Shown here piece after piece: positions 8,065 to 16,847 of a stretch of DNA of 64,000 nucleotides. The notes under the pieces were generated by a model. It did not search any database, was not told the origin of the DNA, and worked only from the letters and a program-made list of their open reading frames with translations. Each line of letters begins with the position of its first letter. Position 1 is the first letter of the stretch. The position numbers and the translations under genes are program-made. Source of the stretch: Microbacterium limosum (lineage in GTDB: Bacteria > Actinomycetota > Actinomycetes > Actinomycetales > Microbacteriaceae); assembly GCF_036324365.1 (NCBI RefSeq), contig NZ_CP137080.1, positions 1,736,001 through 1,800,000 of the forward strand. The letters are read 5' to 3'.

Positions 8065-8864
8065 GCCTGTCGGTGGAGGGCCTCGTGGTCGAGATCGACG
8101 GCCGCCGTGTCGTGGACGGCGTCTCGTTCGAGGTCGCCGACGGCTCCCGGCTCGGTCTCATCGGCGAGTCCGGATCCGGGAAGTCGCTCACAGCCCTCGC
8201 CATCATGGGGCTTCTGCCGGACGGGGCTCGGGCGAGCGGCAGCATCCGCTGGCACGGGCGGGAGCTGCTCGGGATGCCGGAGCGGGAGATCGCTCGCCTG
8301 CGCGGGGATGAGATCGGGCTCGTCTTCCAGGAGCCGCTCACCGCGCTGAACCCCATCCGCACCGTCGGCCGCCAGATCGCCGAGTCCGTGCGCATCCACG
8401 AGGGGCTCCCCCGCCGCGCCGCGTGGGAGCGGGCGATCGCCGAGGCCGACCGCGTGCACCTTCCCGAGCCGGAGCGCATCGTGCGGCGTTACCCGCATGA
8501 GCTCTCCGGCGGGCAGCGGCAGCGCGTCGCGATCGCGATGGCGCTCGCCTGCCGGCCGCGGCTGCTGATCGCCGACGAGCCCACGACGGCCCTGGACGTC
8601 ACGATCCAGGCCGAGATCCTCACCCTGCTGCGCGCGCTCGTCGATGACGAGCGGATGTCGCTGATCTTCATCACCCACGACCTGGCCGTGCTCGGGCGCA
8701 TCGCCGCCGAGGGGGTCGTGCTCGCGCACGGTCGGGTGATCGAGCAGGCGCCGGTCGCCGAGTTGCTGAGGTCACCGCGCACCGACGTCACGCGCGGGCT
8801 GCTGCGCGACGCGGCCGCCACCCGCTGGCGTCGCGAGGATCCGGGCGAGGAGCGGATACCGTGA
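8061..8864 (+). CDS. ABC importer ATPase (DppD type)
   Basis: A 267-residue ABC ATPase. Walker A GESGSGKS (35-42), Q-loop [11 protein letters not shown], signature LSGGQRQR, Walker B LLIADEP and H-loop ITHD are all present, so it should be active. It lacks the C-terminal extension and Fe-S-like cysteines of some DppD proteins. GTG start in a GTGA overlap. It pairs with the next gene as a heterodimeric motor. Confidence 0.9.
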   Translation: MSLSVEGLVVEIDGRRVVDGVSFEVADGSRLGLIGESGSGKSLTALAIMGLLPDGARASGSIRWHGRELLGMPEREIARLRGDEIGLVFQEPLTALNPIRTVGRQIAESVRIHEGLPRRAAWERAIAEADRVHLPEPERIVRRYPHELSGGQRQRVAIAMALACRPRLLIADEPTTALDVTIQAEILTLLRALVDDERMSLIFITHDLAVLGRIAAEGVVLAHGRVIEQAPVAELLRSPRTDVTRGLLRDAAATRWRREDPGEERIP

Positions 8865-9664
8865 GCGCCGTCCTGCTCTCCGGTCGCGGCCTCACCCGCC
8901 GGTACGCCGGACCCCGCCCGGCCCCCTTCGCCCGGCGCCCCGTCACGATCGCCCTCGAGGACGCCGAGATCGACGTGCGCGAGGGAGAGGCCGTCGGGGT
9001 CATCGGCGAGTCCGGGTCGGGCAAGTCGACGCTCGTGCGCGTGCTCATGGCCCTGGACCGGCCGACGGCGGGCCGGATCGTCTTCGACGGCCGAGACGTG
9101 GATGCCGCGGCATCCGCCCGCTCGCTGCACTGGCTGCGCCGCCAGACGGGCGTGGTCTTCCAGGACCCGTACGCGTCGCTCGATCCCCGCATGAGCGTCG
9201 GGCGCATCGTCGGCGAGCCGCTGTGGGCCCTCGACCTCCCCGGCGACCGGCGCGCTCAGGTGCGGTCGGCGCTGCGACTCGTCGGGCTGGAGGCCGACAT
9301 GGCCCACCGTTTCCCCCACGAGTTCTCGGGCGGTCAGCGGCAGCGGATCGCCCTCGCGCGCGCGCTCGTGCACCGACCGCGGCTGATCGTCGGGGACGAG
9401 CCGATGTCGGCGCTGGATGTGAGCGTGCGCGCGCAGATCCTCGAGGTGCTGCGCACGCTGCGCCGGGAGGAGGGGACGGCGCTGCTGCTCGTCTCCCACG
9501 ACATCGGCGTCGTGCAGAACCTGTGCGACCGGGTGCTCGTCATGAAGGACGGACGCGTCGTCGAGTCCGGCCCCATCGCCGGCGTGCTGCAGCGGCCGCA
9601 GGACCCCTACACGCGGCTGCTCCTCGACGCCGTGCCGTCGATCGACGACCCCGGGGTCGGCTGA
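8861..9664 (+). CDS. ABC importer ATPase (DppF type)
   Basis: A 267-residue ABC ATPase with Walker [11 protein letters not shown]-loop [13 protein letters not shown] (the usual DppF form), signature FSGGQRQR, Walker [13 protein letters not shown] and H-loop VSHD. The N-terminal half has a longer insert ([18 protein letters not shown]) before the Walker A, common in DppF proteins. Last gene of the importer operon; it converges with the acetyltransferase gene 7 bp away with no visible terminator between them. Confidence 0.9.
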   Translation: MSAVLLSGRGLTRRYAGPRPAPFARRPVTIALEDAEIDVREGEAVGVIGESGSGKSTLVRVLMALDRPTAGRIVFDGRDVDAAASARSLHWLRRQTGVVFQDPYASLDPRMSVGRIVGEPLWALDLPGDRRAQVRSALRLVGLEADMAHRFPHEFSGGQRQRIALARALVHRPRLIVGDEPMSALDVSVRAQILEVLRTLRREEGTALLLVSHDIGVVQNLCDRVLVMKDGRVVESGPIAGVLQRPQDPYTRLLLDAVPSIDDPGVG

Positions 9665-9670
9665 GCGGGC

Positions 9671-10291
9671 TCAGTCGTGGCGCGCGCGGCCGAAGAGTCC
9701 GCGCTTCTTCTTCGGCGACAGCGACTTCTGCAGGTAGATCGTCCCGAGCCACCGGCCGAACTTGAAGCCGACGCGGCCCATCCGGCCGACCTCGGTGAAG
9801 CCGAGCTTCTCGTGCAGGACGATCGATCCCTCCGCCCCCTTGTCGCTGATCACGGCGACCATCTCACGAATGCCCTTCTCCTCGCACGCGGCGATGAGCG
9901 CCTCGAGCAGCGCGCGGCCGAGGCCCTTGCCGGTGGCCGCCTGGCCCAGGTAGATCGAGTTCTCGACGGTGTAGCGGAAGGCGGACTTGCCGGCCCAGGG
10001 CGCGACGAGCGCGTAGCCCAGGATCTGCCCGCTCGGGCTCTCCGCGACGAGGAACGGCAGCTCGAGCTTGGCCAGGTGCTGGAACTTCTCCCGCCACTGC
10101 CGCAGGGTCCAGCGCTTCTCGTCGAAGGTCACGACCGAGTTGGTGACGTAGTAGTTGTAGATCTCGCGGATGTCGGGGATGTCCCGCTCCTGCGCGGGGC
10201 GGATCGTGTAGCTGAAGGGGCGCTCGGGGGGTTCGGTGCGTCGCAGGTGCCGAGGCAGCCGGCGCCGTCGCTCGTATTCCTCTTCCAGCAT
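9671..10291 (-). CDS. GNAT acetyltransferase, phosphinothricin/MnaT-like
   Basis: A 206-residue GNAT protein. The core fits phosphinothricin- or methionine-sulfoximine-type N-acetyltransferases: IREIYNYYVTNSVVTFDE at the N-terminus, ENSIYLGQAATGKGLGRALLEALI containing the acetyl-CoA loop (Q/RxxGxG/A-like), and LHEKLGFTEVGRMGRVGFKFGRW. A basic N-terminal extension of about 30 residues and a Lys-rich C-terminus are added. The true substrate is unknown. The start has a leaderless-type promoter. Confidence 0.8.
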   Translation of the reverse strand: MLEEEYERRRRLPRHLRRTEPPERPFSYTIRPAQERDIPDIREIYNYYVTNSVVTFDEKRWTLRQWREKFQHLAKLELPFLVAESPSGQILGYALVAPWAGKSAFRYTVENSIYLGQAATGKGLGRALLEALIAACEEKGIREMVAVISDKGAEGSIVLHEKLGFTEVGRMGRVGFKFGRWLGTIYLQKSLSPKKKRGLFGRARHD

Positions 10292-10297
10292 GCCGTC

Positions 10298-10303
10298 AGC
10301 CTA
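10298..10303 (-). promoter_or_regulatory. -10 element, leaderless, GNAT gene
   Basis: TAGGCT, 6 nt (GACGGC), then ATG. Confidence 0.6.
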
Positions 10304-10329
10304 GAGGCTCGGTACGGCGCGGGGGCGGG

Positions 10330-11022
10330 TCATTCGGGGAGGTTCCAGTCGACGGCGTCCGCTCCCTGCGCGACCAGCAGCTCGTTGACCCGCGAGAAGG
10401 GGCGGGAGCCGAAGAATCCGCGGTTCGCCGACAGGGGGGACGGGTGGGCCGAGGCCACGATCGGCGTCCCGGAGAGCATCGGGCGCAGGCCCGCGGCATC
10501 CCTCCCCCACAGCACCGCGACAAGCGGGCGCTCGCGGGCGACGAGCTCGCGGATGGCGTGCTCGGTGACCGTCTCCCAGCCCCAGCCCCGGTGGGACGCC
10601 GGCGCGCCCGGCGCCACCGTGAGCACGCGGTTGAGCAGCATGACCCCCTGGTCCGCCCACGCCGAGAGGTCCCCGTGGGAGTTGGGCGGGATGCCGAGGT
10701 CGTCGGCCCGCTCGCGGTAGATGTTGGCGAGGCTGCGGGGCAGCGGCCGGACGTGGCGCTCCACCGCGAAGGAGAGCCCGATCGGGTGCCCCGGAGTCGG
10801 ATACGGGTCCTGCCCGACGATCAGCACCTTCACGCCGTCGAAGGGCGCGGCGAAGGCGCGCAGCACGTGGTCGCCCGCGGGAAGGTACCGCCGTCCCGCC
10901 GCGACCTCCTCCCTCAGGCGGTCGCCGAGTGCGGCGATCTCTCCCGACACGGGCGCGAGGCGATCCGCCCACGCGGCATCGATCAGCCCGTCGCGTGCGA
11001 GATCGTCGAGGCTCCGGGGCAT
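10330..11022 (-). CDS. ung: Uracil-DNA glycosylase
   Basis: A 230-residue family-1 uracil-DNA glycosylase that removes uracil from DNA to start base excision repair. The water-activating motif [17 protein letters not shown] holds catalytic Asp72, and the C-terminal [20 protein letters not shown] is the HPSPLS minor-groove loop with the catalytic His. Length is normal. It starts 3 nt after the stop of the phosphoribosyltransferase gene, the last of a three-gene unit SDR-PRTase-ung. Confidence 0.95.
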   Translation of the reverse strand: MPRSLDDLARDGLIDAAWADRLAPVSGEIAALGDRLREEVAAGRRYLPAGDHVLRAFAAPFDGVKVLIVGQDPYPTPGHPIGLSFAVERHVRPLPRSLANIYRERADDLGIPPNSHGDLSAWADQGVMLLNRVLTVAPGAPASHRGWGWETVTEHAIRELVARERPLVAVLWGRDAAGLRPMLSGTPIVASAHPSPLSANRGFFGSRPFSRVNELLVAQGADAVDWNLPE

Positions 11023-11025
11023 CGC

Positions 11026-11511
11026 TCAGGCCGCGTCCTCGTCGATCACGGAGCCCTTCGCCGACCACGGGAAATCGATCCACAGCGGAGTGTCGCGCCA
11101 CGCGTAGTCCGGGGTGATGATCGTGCCGGGCTTGGTGTAGATCGTCGCGGACCGCACGTCCGCGCCGCGCTCCCGGAGGAGCCGGACGGCGAGATCGAGC
11201 GTGCGGCCGCTGTCGGCGACGTCGTCCACGAGCAGCACCCGGCGTCCGTCCAGATAGGCCATGTCGAGCTCGGGCGGCAGCAGCTCGGGGGCGTCGAGCA
11301 CCGTTCCGATACCGGTGTAGAACTCCACGTTGAGGGCCCCGCAGTTCTTGATTCCGAGGCCGTACGCGATCGCGCCCGCCGGCAGCAGCCCGCCACGGGC
11401 GATCGCGACGACGACCTCGGGAACGAATCCGTCGGCGAGGATGTCGCGCGCCATCTCTCGGCACGCCTCGCCGAAGCCGTCCCAGGTGAGGATCTCGCGT
11501 TCGGCGCTCAC
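11026..11511 (-). CDS. Phosphoribosyltransferase (type I fold)
   Basis: A 161-residue type I PRTase. The PRPP-binding loop is VLLVDDVADSGRTL (92-105), and VVVAIARGGLLPAG is the upstream loop. It resembles xanthine/hypoxanthine-type PRTases of actinobacteria (LDAPELLPPELDMAYLDGRRVLLVDDV, YTKPGTIITPDYAWRDTPLWIDFPW), so purine salvage is likely, but the exact base cannot be read. GTG start in a GTGA overlap with the SDR stop codon. Confidence 0.85.
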   Translation of the reverse strand: MSAEREILTWDGFGEACREMARDILADGFVPEVVVAIARGGLLPAGAIAYGLGIKNCGALNVEFYTGIGTVLDAPELLPPELDMAYLDGRRVLLVDDVADSGRTLDLAVRLLRERGADVRSATIYTKPGTIITPDYAWRDTPLWIDFPWSAKGSVIDEDAA

Positions 11512-12293
11512 GCCTGGTCCCCCCGCGTGCGCAGGGGTCCCCGCGCCAGGAGGTGCTGGGCGGACTGGGCGACCGGGCGCATCGTCACCAGGTCGAGGTT
11601 GACGTGACCCGGGGCATCCACCGCGTAAACGATGACGTCGGCGACATCCGCGGCGACGAGCGGCGCCTCGACCCCCTCGTAGACGCGATCGGCGGCGGCG
11701 CTGTCGCCCCCGAGCCGGTTGAGCGTGAACTCCGGCGTGTTGACCATGCCCGGCGCGATCTCGACGACCCGGATCGGCTCGCCGTTCAGCTCGAGTCGCA
11801 GTGCCTTGACGAGCATCGACTCCGCCGCCTTCGCCGCGTTGTAGCCCCCGCCGCCCGGATACGCCACCTGCGCGGCCGTCGAGGTCACGAACACGGTGTC
11901 GGCGTGGCCGCCCTCGCGGGCGGCCCTCCGCAGCTGGGGCAGCAGCGCCTGGACGATCATCTGCGTCGAGAGCACGTTGACCTCGAACATCCAGGTCCAG
12001 TCATCCTGCGAGCCGCCCTCGACGGTGTCGGTGCCCCGCGCGCCGCCCGCGACGTGCACGAGCGCGTCGACGGGGCCCGTCTCGGACAGCCACAGGGCGA
12101 GCGCGTCGATGTCGGCGCGGCGGGTGAGGTCGGCGGCGAAGACCGCGGCGCCCGTCTCGCGCTCGAGCTGCTGCAGCCGGTCCGCACGGCGCGCCACGCC
12201 CACCACGTCCCACCCCGCGACGCGCAGCGCACGCGCCGTCGCCTCTCCGATTCCGGAGCTTGCTCCCGTGACCACTGCTCGCCTGTTCGCCAT
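11508..12293 (-). CDS. SDR family NAD(P)-dependent oxidoreductase
   Basis: A 261-residue classical short-chain dehydrogenase: cofactor motif TGASSGIG (9-16), ADLTRRADIDA, VHVAGG in place of NNAG, catalytic Ser in VTSTAA and the YNAAK pair. Arg residues after the second strand (GVARRADRL) suggest NADP preference. Substrate unknown. A leaderless promoter precedes it; the gene leads the SDR-PRTase-ung unit. Confidence 0.88.
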   Translation of the reverse strand: MANRRAVVTGASSGIGEATARALRVAGWDVVGVARRADRLQQLERETGAAVFAADLTRRADIDALALWLSETGPVDALVHVAGGARGTDTVEGGSQDDWTWMFEVNVLSTQMIVQALLPQLRRAAREGGHADTVFVTSTAAQVAYPGGGGYNAAKAAESMLVKALRLELNGEPIRVVEIAPGMVNTPEFTLNRLGGDSAAADRVYEGVEAPLVAADVADVIVYAVDAPGHVNLDLVTMRPVAQSAQHLLARGPLRTRGDQA

Positions 12294-12299
12294 GGGACA

Positions 12300-12305
12300 A
12301 CGCTA
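12300..12305 (-). promoter_or_regulatory. -10 element, leaderless, SDR gene
   Basis: TAGCGT, 6 nt (TGTCCC), then ATG. Confidence 0.6.
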
Positions 12306-12347
12306 ACGCGCCACCGCGGGATGCCGCTGCACGCGCTCTGGCCGCCC

Positions 12348-12400
12348 TGTTACGTCACATTTCCCGGCCCTTGTCGCCGTCGAGGCCGCCTGCCTAGTCT
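12348..12400 (+). promoter_or_regulatory. metY promoter with upstream palindrome
   Basis: TTGTCG (12371-12376) and TAGTCT (12395-12400) form a -35/-10 pair with an 18-bp spacer. Eleven bases upstream of the -35 lies TGTTACGTCACA (12348-12359), symmetric at five of six base pairs. It stands out in GC-rich surroundings and is a plausible site for a sulfur or methionine regulator. The predicted leader is about 47 nt and no riboswitch fold was recognised. Confidence 0.5.
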
Positions 12401-12453
12401 CGCCTCAGGCCCGGCGACCGCCGCAGGCCGCGAGCATCAACCAGGAGGACGAC

Positions 12454-13776
12454 ATGTCCGCACCCGAGAACTGGCGCTTCGAGACCAAGCAGGTCCACGC
12501 GGGCGCGCAGCCCGACCCCACCACGAAGGCGCGCGCGACGCCCATCTACCAGACCACGTCCTACGTGTTCGACAACACCGACCACGCCGCGAACCTCTTC
12601 GCGCTGGCCGAGTTCGGCAACATCTACACGCGCATCATGAACCCGACGACGGACGTCGTGGAGCAGCGCCTCGCGGCACTCGAGGGGGGCACCGGCGCCC
12701 TTCTCGTCGCGAGCGGCCAGGCCGCGGAGACGTTCGCCGTGCTGAACATCGCGCAGGCGGGGGATCACATCGTCTCCTCGAGCTCCATCTACGGCGGAAC
12801 GTACAACCTGTTCAAGTACACGCTGGCCAAGCTCGGCATCGAGACGACGTTCGTCGAGAACCAGGACGACGCCGAGGAGTGGCGCGCGGCCGTCCGCCCG
12901 AACACGAAGCTCTTCTTCGGCGAGACCGTCGGAAACCCGAAGATCAACATCCTCGACATCCGCAAGGTCTCGAACGTCGCCCACGAGGCCGGGGTCCCGC
13001 TGATCGTCGACAACACGATCGCCACGCCCTACCTCATCAAGCCGTTCGAGCACGGCGCCGACATCGTCGTCCACTCCGCGACGAAGTTCCTCGGCGGTCA
13101 CGGCACCGTCATCGGCGGCGCGATCGTCGACGGCGGGACGTTCGCGTGGTCGAAGAACGTCGAGAGGTTCCCCGGCCTGACCGAGCCCGACCCGTCGTAC
13201 CACGGCGCGAGCTACACGACCGCGGTCGGCGATCCCCTCGCCTACATCATCAAGGCGCGCGTGCAGCTGCTGCGCGACCTCGGATCCTCGATCTCGCCGC
13301 AGAGCGCCTGGCTGCTCATCCAGGGCATCGAGACGCTGTCGCTGCGTATCGAGCGCCACGTGCAGAACGCCCAGGAGATCGCGGAGTGGCTCGAGGAGCA
13401 CCCGGACGTCGCCTCGGTGAACTACTCGGGCCTGCCCTCCTCGCCCTGGTACGCGGCCGCCAACACCTACGCCCCCAGGGGCGTCGGCGCGGTGTTGTCG
13501 TTCGAGCTCAAGGGCGGCGTCGAGGCCGGCCGCGAGTTCGTCAACTCGCTGCACCTGTTCAGCCACCTGGCGAACATCGGCGACGTGCGCTCCCTCGTCA
13601 TCCACCCCGCCTCGACGACCCACTCCCAGCTGACCCCCGAGCAGCAGCTCACGGCGGGCGTCACGCCCGGGCTCGTGCGCCTCTCGGTCGGCATCGAGAA
13701 CGTCGACGACCTCAAGGCCGACCTCGAGCAGGCGCTCGCGGCGGCCCGCAGCGTGAGCGAAGCCGCCCGCGCGTAA
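12454..13776 (+). CDS. metY: O-acetylhomoserine/O-acetylserine sulfhydrylase
   Basis: A 440-residue Cys/Met-metabolism PLP enzyme. It makes homocysteine from O-acetylhomoserine and sulfide (direct sulfhydrylation). PLP lysine Lys211 sits in VHSATKFLGGHG; YTRIMNPTTDVVEQRLAALEGG and SGQAAETFAVLNIA are typical of MetY rather than MetB. The length and C-terminus (VRLSVGIENVDDL) are standard. Ribosome site AGGAGG 6 nt before the ATG. metX, which supplies O-acetylhomoserine, lies just downstream behind a hairpin. Confidence 0.95.
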   Translation: MSAPENWRFETKQVHAGAQPDPTTKARATPIYQTTSYVFDNTDHAANLFALAEFGNIYTRIMNPTTDVVEQRLAALEGGTGALLVASGQAAETFAVLNIAQAGDHIVSSSSIYGGTYNLFKYTLAKLGIETTFVENQDDAEEWRAAVRPNTKLFFGETVGNPKINILDIRKVSNVAHEAGVPLIVDNTIATPYLIKPFEHGADIVVHSATKFLGGHGTVIGGAIVDGGTFAWSKNVERFPGLTEPDPSYHGASYTTAVGDPLAYIIKARVQLLRDLGSSISPQSAWLLIQGIETLSLRIERHVQNAQEIAEWLEEHPDVASVNYSGLPSSPWYAAANTYAPRGVGAVLSFELKGGVEAGREFVNSLHLFSHLANIGDVRSLVIHPASTTHSQLTPEQQLTAGVTPGLVRLSVGIENVDDLKADLEQALAAARSVSEAARA

Positions 13777-13787
13777 CCCTGTGCGAT

Positions 13788-13820
13788 GGATGCCCCGGAC
13801 CGGTGACGGCCGGGGCATCC
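13788..13820 (+). terminator. Hairpin between metY and metX
   Basis: Perfect 11-bp arms GGATGCCCCGG and CCGGGGCATCC around an 11-nt loop, 12 nt after the metY stop. There is no T tract. It may end or partly end the metY transcript; metX has its own -10-like TAACCT at 13836-13841. Confidence 0.7.
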
Positions 13821-13878
13821 GTCGTTCGGGGCCCGTAACCTGTCCGACGTCGCGCGCGGGACACGGAAGAATGGACGG

Positions 13879-15084
13879 ATGGACTGGCAGAGCTCCGAGG
13901 ACACGGCGCCCGCGGCACCCGTCACGGAGGCCGACGCGCGCATGCTGCTCGGCCGTCCCCCCGCCACCGGGGCATGGCGCGACGGCGATCCCGTCGGCGA
14001 ACGGCGCTTCGCGGCGTTCGGGGCCTTCCGCACCGAGGGCGGCGCGGAGCTGCCCTCGATCCGCATCGCCTACGAAAGCTGGGGCGAGCTGAACGCGGCA
14101 CGCGACAACGCCGTGCTCGTCCTGCACGCCCTCACGGGCGACAGCCATGTGCGCGGCGAGGCCGGACCGGGCCATTCCACCGACGGCTGGTGGCCCGACA
14201 TCGTCGGCCCCGGCGCGCCGATCGACACCGACCGCTGGTTCGTGATCGCCCCCAACATGCTGGGCGGATGCCAGGGCTCCACCGGCCCGGCCAGCATCGC
14301 CCCCGACGGCTACGAATGGGCGGCGCGGTTCCCGTACCTCACGATCCGCGACCAGGTGCAGGCCCAGGTACGCCTGGCCGACGCGCTCGGCATCGACACG
14401 TGGGCAGCGGTCGTGGGCGGATCGATGGGCGGCATGCACGCCCTCGAGTGGGCGGCGGGGCACCCGCACCGCGTGGAGCGGGCGGCGATCATCGCGGCCC
14501 CGCCGCTGGCGAGCGCCGACCAGATCGCGCTCAACTCCGTGCAGCTCGAGGCGATCGCGATGGACCCGCGATTCGCGCGCGGCGAGTACTACGACGCCGG
14601 CGACGGCGACGGCCCCCACCGCGGGCTCGCGCTCGCGCGGCGCATGGCCCTGCTGAACTATCGCAGCCCCACGGAGCTCAATCAGAGGTTCCAGCGGTCC
14701 TGGCAGTCGGGCGTGAGCCCGCTGGGCCGCGGGGGCCGGTTCGCGGTGGAGTCGTACCTCGACTTCCACGGCAACCGCTTCACCCGCCGGTTCGACGCCA
14801 ACAGCTACATCACCCTCGTCAACGCGATGAACTCCCACGACGTGGGACGCGATCGCGGCGGCGTCGAGGAGGCCCTCCGGGCCGTCACCGCCCGCACCCT
14901 CGTGCTGGGGATCGACAGCGACCGGCTGTTCCCCGTCGAGGGGCAGCAGCGCATCGCCCGCAGCATCCCCGACACGCTCGACGGCGACCACGCGACGGTC
15001 ATCGCGAGCGACTTCGGGCACGACGGCTTCCTCATCGAGACGCCCGTCGTGGGCGAGCACCTGCGCCGGCTGCTCGAGGACTGA
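13879..15084 (+). CDS. metX: Homoserine O-acetyltransferase
   Basis: A 401-residue alpha/beta-hydrolase-type acyltransferase that acetylates homoserine for methionine synthesis. The nucleophile elbow is GGSMGG with Ser182; the Asp is in VLGIDSDRLFP and the His in SDFGHDGFLIE. HALTGDSHV and NMLGGCQGSTGP are family signatures. Acetyl rather than succinyl use fits the neighbouring metY. The first 35 residues are a variable extension. Confidence 0.95.
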   Translation: MDWQSSEDTAPAAPVTEADARMLLGRPPATGAWRDGDPVGERRFAAFGAFRTEGGAELPSIRIAYESWGELNAARDNAVLVLHALTGDSHVRGEAGPGHSTDGWWPDIVGPGAPIDTDRWFVIAPNMLGGCQGSTGPASIAPDGYEWAARFPYLTIRDQVQAQVRLADALGIDTWAAVVGGSMGGMHALEWAAGHPHRVERAAIIAAPPLASADQIALNSVQLEAIAMDPRFARGEYYDAGDGDGPHRGLALARRMALLNYRSPTELNQRFQRSWQSGVSPLGRGGRFAVESYLDFHGNRFTRRFDANSYITLVNAMNSHDVGRDRGGVEEALRAVTARTLVLGIDSDRLFPVEGQQRIARSIPDTLDGDHATVIASDFGHDGFLIETPVVGEHLRRLLED

Positions 15085-15102
15085 GCCCCGCGGCGCGCCC
15101 GA

Positions 15103-16395
15103 TCAGCCCCGGCCGATCGGGCCGGTCGCGACCCCGACGGCCTCGGCGGACGGGTTCGCGGGGTCCTCGGCCCCGACCCGGCGGGTCGCCCTGCCGCCGT
15201 CGCGTTCCAGGCGGAAGCTCAGCAGCGCGATCCCGACCCCCAGGATCGCGAGCACGACGCCCGTCCAGGCGGGCATGACGAAGCCCCACCCGGCCGCGAT
15301 GACGACGCCCCCAAGGAAGGCGCCGAGGCTGTTGCCGATGTTGAGCGCGGAGTGGTTCAGCGCCGCCGCGATGGACTGGTTGTCCCCCGCGACATCCATG
15401 AGGCGGGTCTGGATGGCGGGGCTCGTGATGGCGGAGGTCGCCCCCACCGCGAAGACGAGGATGACGAGGGGCACGATCCACGCGGCGGACAACGCCAGCA
15501 GCGACAGAACGAGGGCGAGGACGATGAGCGAGACGATGAGGGTCGCACGGAGGTTCGCGTCGGCGAGCCGCCCCCCGAGGAGGTTGCCGACGGTCATGCC
15601 GACCCCCATGACCACGAGCACGATCGGGACGACCCACTCGGGGCTGCCGGCCACCTCCGTCACGAGCGGGGAGACGTAGCTGTAGACGGCGAAGAAACCG
15701 CCGAAGCCGATCGCCCCGATCGCGAGCGCGAGCCACACCTGACCCACGCGGAAGACGCGCAGCTCGGCGCGGAAGGTGCGTGAGGGATCCCCCGCATGCG
15801 GAGGCGTGAAGAACGCGAGCATGACCGCGCAGACGACGAAGATGGCGGCGACGACCGCGAAGGCGGAACGCCATCCCGTCACCTGGCCGAGCCAGGTGCC
15901 GAGGGGAACTCCGACGACGTTCGCGACCGTCAGGCCCGTCAGGACGATCGCGACGCCCTGCCCACGCTTGCCGGGGCCGAGCATGTCGGCGGCGATGAGC
16001 GCGCCCATGCCGAAGAACCCGCCGTGCGGCAGACCCGCGAGGAACCGCGAGACGGCGACCAGCTCGAAGGTCGGGGCCAGTACCGTCAGCACCGAGAAGA
16101 CCGCCATGGCCGCGGCGAGTCCGACGATGACGCGATTGCGCGGGAAGCGCGCCACGAGCCCCGAGACGGTCGGCGCGCCCACCACGACGCCGAGCGCGTA
16201 GAGAGTGATGAGCCATCCCGCGGCGGCGATGGCATCGTCCGGGGAGCGCGTCCAGAGCTCGGGCAGCAGGTCCTGAGCGATCTGGGGCAGCAGTCCCATG
16301 ACGACGAACTCGGTCATGCCGATGCCGAAGCTTCCGACGGCGAGGGAGAGGAGCGCCCACGTCGCCGCCCCCCGACGAGGATGTGCGGGGGTCAT
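15103..16395 (-). CDS. MFS transporter, DHA1 family (AraJ/PbuE-like)
   Basis: A 430-residue major facilitator with twelve predicted TM helices. The first helix FGIGMTEFVVMGLLPQIAQDL and the motif-A-like loop GAPTVSGLVARFPRNR are characteristic of DHA1 drug or arabinose exporters, with motif C-like GVPLGTWLGQVTGWR. It probably exports sugars, nucleosides or drugs; the substrate is not readable. TAGAGT lies 8 nt before the ATG. It converges with metX across 18 bp. Confidence 0.85.
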   Translation of the reverse strand: MTPAHPRRGAATWALLSLAVGSFGIGMTEFVVMGLLPQIAQDLLPELWTRSPDDAIAAAGWLITLYALGVVVGAPTVSGLVARFPRNRVIVGLAAAMAVFSVLTVLAPTFELVAVSRFLAGLPHGGFFGMGALIAADMLGPGKRGQGVAIVLTGLTVANVVGVPLGTWLGQVTGWRSAFAVVAAIFVVCAVMLAFFTPPHAGDPSRTFRAELRVFRVGQVWLALAIGAIGFGGFFAVYSYVSPLVTEVAGSPEWVVPIVLVVMGVGMTVGNLLGGRLADANLRATLIVSLIVLALVLSLLALSAAWIVPLVILVFAVGATSAITSPAIQTRLMDVAGDNQSIAAALNHSALNIGNSLGAFLGGVVIAAGWGFVMPAWTGVVLAILGVGIALLSFRLERDGGRATRRVGAEDPANPSAEAVGVATGPIGRG

Positions 16396-16403
16396 GGTCG
16401 CCT

Positions 16404-16409
16404 ACTCTA
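16404..16409 (-). promoter_or_regulatory. -10 element, MFS gene
   Basis: TAGAGT, 8 nt, then ATG; leaderless or with a 1-2 nt leader. Confidence 0.45.
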
Positions 16410-16444
16410 GCGCAGGCGTCGAAACGATTCGAAGTGCGGCGCGC

Positions 16445-16768
16445 TCAGATGACCGGGTCGTCGTCGACGCCGCCGAGCGCGCGCTCGAGGCGCTCGAGCT
16501 TGCCGTCGAGCTCTCCCGAGTACCCCGGCCGGATGTCGGCCTTGAGGACGAGCGAGACGCGCGAGCCGAAGGGCATCACGGCCTCGGTGGCCGCGCGTAC
16601 GACGGCGAACACCTCGTCCCACTCCCCCTCGATCTCGGTGAACATCGACGACGTGCGGTGCGGCAATCCGGACTCGCGCACGACCGTGACGGCGGCGGCG
16701 ACGGCGTCGTGCACCGAGGCGTCCGCGCGTCCGGTGCCGCTGGGTGCGACCGAGAATGCGACGATCAT
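16445..16768 (-). CDS. Thiamine-binding domain protein (MTH1187/YkoF type)
   Basis: A 107-residue ferredoxin-fold protein of the thiamine-binding domain family (MTH1187/YkoF). MIVAFSVAPSGTG at the start, SGLPHRTSSMFTEIEGEWDEVFAVV in the middle and VSLVLKADIRPG near the end are typical. Such proteins bind thiamine or HMP in the cytoplasm. GAAGGAGAG forms a strong ribosome site. Three 18-bp tandem repeats separate it from the upstream membrane gene on the same strand. Confidence 0.85.
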   Translation of the reverse strand: MIVAFSVAPSGTGRADASVHDAVAAAVTVVRESGLPHRTSSMFTEIEGEWDEVFAVVRAATEAVMPFGSRVSLVLKADIRPGYSGELDGKLERLERALGGVDDDPVI

Positions 16769-16793
16769 GGGTTCTCTCCTTCGTTTGCGGGGC

Positions 16794-16847
16794 TGCTTCG
16801 TCTTGCAGGGTTGCTTCCTCTTGCAGGGTTGCTTCGTCTTGCAGGGG
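16794..16847 (-). repeat. Three 18-bp tandem repeats in an intergenic leader
   Basis: Copies at 16794-16811, 16812-16829 and 16830-16847 of TGCTTCGTCTTGCAGGGT (+ strand); copy 2 has one change (TCC for TCG) and copy 3 ends in G. They fill the gap between the GT87-like stop codon and the ribosome site of the thiamine-binding gene. On the transcribed strand the unit (CAAGACGAAGCA) resembles the adjoining CAAACGAAGGAG ribosome-site region, so it may have arisen by its duplication. Confidence 0.85.

Noticed and set aside
12401..12453. Possible SAM or other riboswitch, or Cys leader peptide, before metY
   Set aside because: The predicted leader is only about 47 nt and has neither the conserved SAM riboswitch cores I know nor any ATG/GTG-started leader.
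16794..16847. CRISPR-like array
   Set aside because: Copies are directly adjacent without spacers and only three exist; it is a simple tandem repeat.
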